A stretch of DNA of 64,000 nt from Muscardinus avellanarius. Taxonomy: Eukaryota; Chordata; Mammalia; Rodentia; Gliridae. Shown one piece after another: positions 58,790 through 64,000 of the stretch. The stretch is from NCBI GenBank assembly GCA_963383645.1, contig OY726574.1, positions 57,351,851 to 57,415,850 on the forward strand, given 5' to 3'. The stretch's first letter is position 1; every line of letters begins with the position of its first letter. The notes under the pieces were generated by a model. It was not told where the DNA came from. It worked only from the letters and a program-made list of their open reading frames with translations, and did not search any database. Position numbers and translations under genes: made by a program.

Positions 58790-59012
58790 TATTTATTTAT
58801 TTTTTTTGCTGTACTGGAATGGAACCCAGGTGCATTCTATCTCCAAGCTACAACCTCCAGCCCTATTTTTTCGTCTTTAATTTTGAAACAGAGTTCTGAG
58901 TTGCAGAGGGCCTCACTAAGTAGCTGAGGCTGTCTGTGAACCGCGATCCTCCTGTCTCAGCCTCCCCAATGCTGGGATTACAAGCGTGTGCCACCACGCC
59001 CGGCTTGGCTCT
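58790..59012 (-). repeat. SINE, full-length reverse dimer with target duplication
   Basis: Body at about 58805-59005. TTGGCTCTTATTTTA before (58772) and TTGGCTCTTATTTTA after (59005) are perfect. Confidence 0.9.
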
Positions 59013-59109
59013 TATTTTAATATTTCAATAATAATTAAAATTTTAACAGTATATCAATGCTAAATTTCTCAAATATGATCAAGGTATAGCGGCTATGTAA
59101 GAAATGGTC

Positions 59110-59345
59110 CTTTTAGCCGAGTGTGGTGGTGCACACCTAAAATCCCAGTACTTGGAGCTGAGATAGTAGAATCCAGATTCGAGGCCAGCCGCAGCTATGT
59201 AGTCTCTTAGTGAGACTCTCAACAACCTAGTGAAACCCTGTTTCAAAACAAAAATTAAGAAAGGACCAGAGGTGTGGCTTAGAGGTAGAACACTCTTGGA
59301 TTCAGTCCCTGATACCTTCCCCCGCCCTCCCCCACCCCACACACA
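59110..59345 (+). repeat. SINE, diverged dimer
   Basis: Body at about 59112-59345. AATGGTCCTTTTA before and AAATGGTCCGTTTA after (59361) mark its target duplication. Confidence 0.8.
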
Positions 59346-59399
59346 CATAGAAAAGAAAAACAAATGGTCCGTTTATTTTTTTAAGGACCATAGAGTTTA

Positions 59400-60005
59400 A
59401 GAAAGGAGATAGACCAATTTGAATGGCAATCATTAAAAACACAAACAACAACAAATGCTGGCGAGGATGTGGAGAAGTGGGAATGCTAAGACATTGTTGG
59501 TGGGATTGCAAATTAGTGCAACTACTTTGGAAAACAGTATGGAGGATCCTCAGAAGAATGGGAATGAACTTACCATGTGATCCAGCAACACCACTTCTGG
59601 GTATCTACACAAAAGAATGGAAACCAAACTAGCAAACGAATGCATGTGTATCTATGTTCATAGCTGCACAATTCACCAAAGCCAAACTATGGAACCAGCC
59701 AAGATGTCCATCAACAGATGAATGGATTACAAAACCGTGGGATATGTACACAGTGGGATTTTACTCAGTCACTAAGAAGGACAAAATTACCTCATTTGCA
59801 GGGAGATGGATGGAACTGGAGGACATTAAAGTGAGATTGGTCAGTCACAAAAAGTAAAAAACCAGATGCTCTTTCTAATATGCGGAAGCTAGGGAGAAAA
59901 AAGGTCATAGAACTTTAGATGAAAAAGGAGAAGCCATAGATGAGCAAATAAAGGGGATGGGAGGGAGAAGAGAGACATTCTCTAATGTGCATGATGTCCA
60001 TTCAC
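59400..60005 (+). mobile_element. LINE-1 ORF2 3' end fragment
   Basis: Sense-strand ORF2 sequence: AATGCTGGCGAGGATGTGGA, TGGTGGGATTGCAAATTAG, CCATCAACAGATGAATGGAT, GGGAGATGGATGGAACTGGA, the conserved C-terminal block of mammalian ORF2p. Open frames 59423-59632 and 59654-59857 are pieces of it separated by a stop/frameshift. A G-rich 3' UTR piece (GGGGATGGGAGGGAGAAGAG) lies at about 59953. Confidence 0.88.
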
Positions 60006-60035
60006 AAACATATCAAAGTCTCATTCTTTGCACTC

Positions 60036-60269
60036 TGTAGACAAGAACCCTGCCGCTTCATCATGGGATAAGGAGATCCGACTTGGATACAGCCCTGAAG
60101 GTCCAGGGGCGACAGGGTTTGTTTCAAGCGCTCCACCTCGCTCCTCTCCAGTGTGCTGTTTTCCCTCTCGCTTAGCGATAAACCCCTTAGCAGATCATTC
60201 AGGGTTTCTTGCTCTTTATTTCTATACTGAGTGAAGAAAAGGGCCCACCATAAATCCCAAGCCGTGACA
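60036..60269 (+). mobile_element. Betaretrovirus-like LTR, 3' part
   Basis: Ends in GTGACA just 4 bases before a primer-binding site, so 60269 should be close to the LTR end. Contains AGCGATAAACCCC and CTCTTTATTTCTATACTGAG, an R/U5-like layout. The 5' limit is arbitrary. Confidence 0.55.
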
Positions 60270-60273
60270 GTTT

Positions 60274-60291
60274 TGGCGCCCAACATGGAGC
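60274..60291 (+). promoter_or_regulatory. tRNA-Lys-type primer-binding site
   Basis: TGGCGCCCAACATGGAGC matches 16 of 18 positions of the tRNA-Lys(1,2) primer site (TGGCGCCCAACGTGGGGC) used by betaretroviruses and HERV-K-like class II elements. Both mismatches are G to A. Confidence 0.8.
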
Positions 60292-60702
60292 TTGGCTAGA
60301 GCGTCTCTGCAGTGGTCTCCGCTGTATCTTGTGAGGTCGGTGACTTCCCCCAGCAAGATGGAAACCTCGCTGGGGAGCTGGCACTACAGGGCTTTTAGTG
60401 ACTGTGGAGGCCCTCCCCAGCTACAGCATAGCTACGGTCGACCTTGTAGGGGAGGAGGATTGTCCCTATAACTAGTGTGGGGTAGATGGGAAGGACTCAG
60501 GATCTCTCTTGATTTTGCTTAGCTCAGTAGAGGCTGGTAAGTGACCCAGAGCCTCAGACCCTTTGGGGTAACAGTTCTCGCTGCCTATTGCCAGGCAAGC
60601 AGGGCTAAGCCGGTGCCATGGCTTATACTAAGGCTCCAGGGAAACCCATTCTGGTCTTATGAGGCTCCCAATGAGAACCCATCCATTTTTCCCTCATCTA
60701 AA

Positions 60703-60897
60703 ATGGGACACTCTTTTAAAAGCTCCAGAGGATCTCATTTGGAGAGACAGCTGATCCTAGATCAAACCCTAACATCTTTGGAGAAGAAGTTAGTTTATAA
60801 AGGCAACAATTATTATTTCTATTTTATGCTAGAAGGACTGAGAAAGACTAAAGTTAAGCCCCTTAATTATGGGCAATTGGCAGCCATACATCAATGA
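60703..60897 (+). pseudogene. Class II ERV gag N-terminus, broken
   Basis: The ATG at 60703 opens MGHSFKSSRGSHLERQL with Gly2, as in myristoylated retroviral matrix proteins. The frame stops at 60897 after 64 codons. It lies about 410 bases after the primer site, a normal gag leader length. Some 30 bases later the class I provirus interrupts it, and host-side sequence resumes at 63948. Matrix similarity is weak, so position carries most of the call. Confidence 0.5.
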
Positions 60898-60928
60898 ACC
60901 CTCGATGATCTTTCTGGAAAGACCTAAG

Positions 60929-61209
60929 TGTTAGGTTTTTAGGCCCAAATAAAAAAGGCGAGAGATAAGGTGCGCTAAGAAGAGAAAGAATTTTAATGCA
61001 GTCTCTCCCGGGGATCAGAGCTGGACTGCTCCTGATGACCTCCGAGCTCCTCCGACGCTAGAAGGGAAATGCCCTTCCTTTTAAGTTTATGTCTTGTGGG
61101 TGGAGTTATGTGTGGAAACTCCACCCCTCTCGCGATATTGCCCATCTGCGATATCGTCCAGCAGTCTCCTCCTTTTCTAAGGTCCCGCCCTGCGGGATTC
61201 AACCTGTCA
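60929..61209 (-). repeat. 3' LTR of the class I provirus
   Basis: 281 bases, - strand ends TGACAGG and CCTAACA. Compared with the other LTR it has a ~17-base local duplication near 61135-61155 (CGATATTGCCCATCTGCGAT) and many substitutions, roughly 12-15% by eye. Confidence 0.92.
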
Positions 61210-61487
61210 TCCTGGCCTTTTGGTGATAATGGGAGCAGATTCGGATCTTAAACTACTTCCTGCTGTCAAGGGGCGTCGTAAGGGGCCCCTCGGCCGGGAG
61301 AGGTCGGGTCCTTCAGAAGTCGGCAGGTGGGAGCATGGCTGTGGCGTGAGTTGGAGGTTTCCCTGGACAGCTTGGTGATGTGTGCTTGAGGAGACTTTAG
61401 CAGATGAGGAGTTATGACAGTATGGCATCCGAAGAGGGAGAGCACCATAGTATGTGAACAAGTGAATCTGTTAAAATAAAACATCAA
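61210..61487 (-). pseudogene. env 3' end / pre-LTR remnant
   Basis: On - the segment ends ACGCCCCTTGACAGCAGGAA, then GTAGTTTAAGATCCG, a phrase common just upstream of class I ERV 3' LTRs. A 84-codon frame (61207-61461) has no clear Env motif. Confidence 0.5.
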
Positions 61488-61713
61488 TGCCGGGCGTGGT
61501 GGCGCACGCTTGTAATCCCCGCGCTTGGGAGGCAGAGACAGGAGGATCGCGCAGGTTCGAAGCCAGCCGCGCGCGCTGGCTTAGGAGACCCTGTTTCCAA
61601 ACAAAAATGTAAAAGTAGGTCTGGGAGTGTAGCCCGGAGGTAGAAGGGCTTCCAGGAACCCCAGTACCACCAAAAAAAATAATAATAAAATAAAATAAAA
61701 AATAAAACATCAA
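61473..61713 (+). mobile_element. Young hairpin-subfamily SINE inside the provirus
   Basis: Body 61488-61698, perfect 15-base target duplication AAAATAAAACATCAA at 61473-61487 and 61699-61713. Nearly identical to the copy at 5529-5723, including AGCCAGCCGCGCGCGCTGGC. Confidence 0.92.
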
Positions 61714-62264
61714 AAGGAATTATGCCGAGAAAAACGAAGCTTGGTAGGCCCCAAGACCGTGCAAGAATTTGTCACGGACAGTTGTAATGGAATGCTGGAG
61801 CCTGCCGGCAAGAGTAGGGGTTCTGAAGTGAGGCGTGAGGATGAAGAGTTTTTAACCCTAATGCGGGGGAGCTGCCAGCCTACTATCTCTACTGGTTGAC
61901 CCTGTTCGTGGGTCAATATTTCCTACGGGTCGACGACTATGCCTGGGTCAGTATTCTCTATCGCGCGGACACTCCTGGCCAACGCAGCTTCTGGGTCAAT
62001 CTCGTCTTTACTGTGCCGACGCCGCCCCCGGGTTTTTTTTTTTTTTCCAGAGGTATTTATACACAGCTACAGGTCAATCAACATTCTCGTGCTACCACCA
62101 CCAGAATACATTAAAGACCAATACAAAACACATATTACAGATAGGCCTATCATACCCTCGTGTCATCACCACCTGATCCTCTCTCAGACCTCTTTGAACT
62201 TTCCATAACCCCAAACCTTGTTGACTCTGGGTGAAGGACAGTCAGCTGAGTCAGAGACGCCAAT
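61714..62264 (-). other. Provirus interior, unassigned
   Basis: Between integrase and env 3' end. Short phrases GGGTCAATATT, GGGTCAGTATT and GGGTCAATCTC recur on + at about 61911-62005. T-run at 62032-62047. No open domain. Confidence 0.4.
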
Positions 62265-62549
62265 CTAGGGAAAGGCCTTAATGGCTCCCAACAATGGAAC
62301 CCTTTTTAGCCAGGTAAGATGATGCCAGTTGGGATCCCCCAGCAATTCGGCTGTGGTAGGTGTGGTCAGGATCACTGTGAAGGGCCCAGTCCACCATAGT
62401 TGGAGATGTTTTGTTTGAGGCAACTTGAGGAGGACTTGATCCCCTGACTTAAGGGCCTCAACTGCCGGGTGTGGAGATGCTTTTTCAGTCCCAGGTTGGG
62501 GAAGATACCGGTCAGCTTGTTCTCTAAGAAGGTGCCTGAGAAATGACAA
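62265..62549 (-). pseudogene. Pol remnant: integrase C-terminal domain
   Basis: The - frame carries GDQVLLKLPQTKHLQLWWTG, PFTVILTTPTTAELLG and HHLTWLKRV, the beta-barrel C-terminal domain of gammaretroviral integrase, which normally ends pol. The catalytic core and reverse transcriptase are missing. Confidence 0.85.
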
Positions 62550-62864
62550 CTAAGGAAGACAGGAAGCCAAAGGAGGGGGATCCGAAGGGAAAGCCGGGAA
62601 CACATGCACAGAAAAGCCTGTATGTACAGAACTTCTGACCATTTACCTGCCTGTTTGCAAAAGTTATTGAGATCAGTTAACAATTTTTTATCTAATGTAC
62701 CCATCTCAGGCCACTGAGAACTCATAAGTAGGCCAGACTTTTGCGCAGAAAAATATGAGCCGCTCGGAGCACGGTTCCCCGGATAAACCTAGAGTCTGGA
62801 GATTAACCAGAACACATCCTAGTGCGGATCGGGAGTCTATTTTAGATGACTGGCTTCCCCCCAT
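62550..62864 (-). pseudogene. Gag matrix remnant
   Basis: On -, ATG at 62864 reads MGGSQSSKIDSRSALGCVLV, then LIFFCAKVWPTYEF, and stops at 62706-62708. A second frame continues SQWPEMGTLDKKLLTDLNNF, CKQAGKWSEVLYIQAF. These are the Gly2 start and the WP...GKWSEVPYVQAF block of HERV-H/F-type matrix proteins, split by one frameshift. Soon after, the sequence jumps to integrase. Confidence 0.82.
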
Positions 62865-63658
62865 GACTGGTCAGCGGGTGAGAATGAAAACAGGAATTTG
62901 GCATCCCAAAAACCTGCCTAATGTCCGGAAATGGTGTGGTTGTGTTAGAGAAGGACGTCTCCATTCCCTTTACACAACCAAAGGGCAGCCTGGCTACCCT
63001 CGGAGAACTTGGACACCAAATATTTGGGTTCTGTAACAGCCCAAGTCTGGCAAAAGCTAAGAGCCAGAACCGCTTGTCCAAGGAAGGGGAAGCTTACCGC
63101 AGTGCAGTGTTATCGGCCAGTGAAACCGAAGTGCTGAGAGGCTGCAGAGCCAGGAGGGCACGCTGTGGAGCTGTTGGGTGGAGTCAGGGCTGGATGAGGT
63201 TTAAGATGGCCTCTGGGCTTGGCAGGGTGGTGAGATGGCCACCGGCTCTGAGTGTGTGTCAGGAAAACTGGCCACCAGCTCTCAGGAGGAGAGCCCATGG
63301 ATGGCGGGAAAAGATGGCTGCTGACTCTCCGGAGGAGAGCCTGTAGGCGGCGGGAAGATGGCCCCCGACTCTCAGAAAGAGAGCCCGTGGGTGGTGGGAG
63401 AAGAAGGCCGCTGGCTCTCCTGGAGAGTGCGAGTCTGGGGGCTGGAAAGAAGGCTTACGGTCTGGGCAGGCACAGGGCAGAGGCGCCGGTGGTCCTGGAG
63501 TGATGGTGGGCCTGGAGTGGTGGGTGGGGTGGGAGCAGTCCAAGCACCCCGGCAGGTTCAAGTGGAGGTTTCCGCCAAGCCCACCCAGTGCACGCCGCAG
63601 CTGTGGCAAGAAATTAAAAAAAAATTTTTTTTTAATTAAATTAAAATGAAATAAATCG
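62865..63658 (-). other. Long provirus leader with a 45-bp repeat
   Basis: About 790 bases between primer site and gag start. It includes about 3.5 tandem units of 44-46 bases at 63270-63432, each beginning GGCY and containing CTCTC then GAGAGCC then GGYGGGAAAAGAT-like sequence. Open frames on both strands here are repeat-driven. Confidence 0.6.
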
Positions 63659-63676
63659 TCTCAGGTTTTTGCACCA
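63659..63676 (-). promoter_or_regulatory. tRNA-Phe-like primer-binding site of the class I provirus
   Basis: On -, TGGTGCAAAAACCTGAGA begins 2 bases after the 5' LTR end and matches 14 of 18 positions of the tRNA-Phe site (TGGTGCCGAAACCCGGGA). Confidence 0.6.
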
Positions 63677-63678
63677 GA

Positions 63679-63942
63679 TGTTAGGTTTTTAGGCGCAAAT
63701 AAAAAAGGCAAGAGAGACCGGTGTGCCAAGAAGAAAAATAATTTTAATGTGGTCTCTCTCCGGGATCAGAGCTGGACTGCTCCTAAAGACCTCTGAGCTC
63801 CTCCGACACTGGAAGGGAAATCCCTTCCTTTAAGTTTAGGTCTTGCGGGCGAAGTTACGCATGGAAACCCCGCCCCTCTCGCAATATCGTCCAGCAGTCT
63901 CCTCCTTTTCTAAGGTCCCGCCACGTGGGACCCAACCTGTCA
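63679..63942 (-). repeat. 5' LTR of the class I provirus
   Basis: 264 bases, colinear with 60929-61209. TG...CA ends on both strands. Confidence 0.92.
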
Positions 63943-64000
63943 CTAAGGAAGCCATGGCTGCCTTCAGTAATCTGGCCCTGGAATTGATAGAAGGGGAGGC
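63943..64000 (+). other. Resumed class II ERV sequence after the insertion
   Basis: Begins with the second CTAAG and continues GAAGCCATGGCTGCCTTCAG; it is expected to continue the gag of the element left at 60928. Confidence 0.5.

Larger units (their letters stand above)
60929..63942 (-). mobile_element. Internally deleted class I (gammaretrovirus-like) provirus with two LTRs
   Basis: Direct repeats 60929-61209 and 63679-63942 (TGTTAGG...CCTGTCA on +) are its LTRs. CTAAG at 60924-60928 and 63943-63947 is the 5-base target duplication. Read on -, the order is LTR, primer site, leader, gag matrix piece, integrase C-terminus, env 3' remnant, LTR. The internal region is only about 2.5 kb and most of gag, pol and env is gone. 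It is not competent. It sits inside the class II element. Confidence 0.92.

Overview
This window is nuclear DNA from a mammal, most likely a rodent of the squirrel-related branch. The main clue is the dominant repeat. It is a SINE whose left half looks like B1/7SL (GGGAGGCTGAGACAGGAGGATCG-like core) and whose right half looks like a tRNA-derived ID element (GTAGCTCAGAGGTAGAATGCC-like core). This dimer matches the B1-dID type known from squirrels, dormice and relatives; the exact species cannot be read from the window. More than 100 full or partial copies are visible, on both strands, with microsatellites hanging on their A-rich tails.

The only intact gene is MYL12B (non-muscle/smooth-muscle myosin regulatory light chain) on the + strand. 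Its three coding exons are at 9519-9702, 10715-10876 and 12305-12477. They join in phase to give a complete 172-residue protein, followed by an AT-rich 3' UTR with three AATAAA signals. The 5' non-coding exon and promoter are not visible and probably lie upstream. Positions 1-9500 are then intron 1, and everything after about 12.8 kb is downstream intergenic DNA.

Downstream of MYL12B the landscape is retrotransposon debris with islands of unique sequence. A decayed UBTFL1-like retro-pseudogene (HMG-box, UBF family) lies at 14.15-15.4 kb and is split by a SINE. From 15.5 to 40.5 kb the window is mostly SINEs and simple repeats, with a few SINE-poor unique blocks (notably 25.7-26.8, 27.9-28.5, 30.0-30.65, 36.5-37.25 and 40.05-40.54 kb). 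At 40.8-43.2 kb there are pieces of two old gammaretrovirus-like proviruses: an env transmembrane piece plus LTR on +, and gag with a zinc knuckle on -. At 44.16-45.17 kb a LINE-1 insertion shows internal inversion and a perfect 16-bp target duplication.

The most unusual object is at 48.59-50.58 kb. It is a ~2 kb composite retroposon with a GC-rich 5' part, an array of about nine 100-bp units (each two related 50-bp halves), and a LINE-1-like 3' end with an A-rich tail. It interrupts a SINE and is flanked by a duplicated target site. Its layout recalls the primate SVA family, but its parts differ.

The right end (60.0-64.0 kb) is a nest. A betaretrovirus-like element with a tRNA-Lys-type primer site and a gag start is interrupted by an internally deleted class I (gammaretrovirus-like) provirus on the - strand. 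That provirus has two LTRs, a CTAAG target duplication, a tRNA-Phe-like primer site, a gag matrix piece and an integrase C-terminal piece. It in turn carries a young SINE. No CRISPR, operon or other prokaryotic-type system is present.
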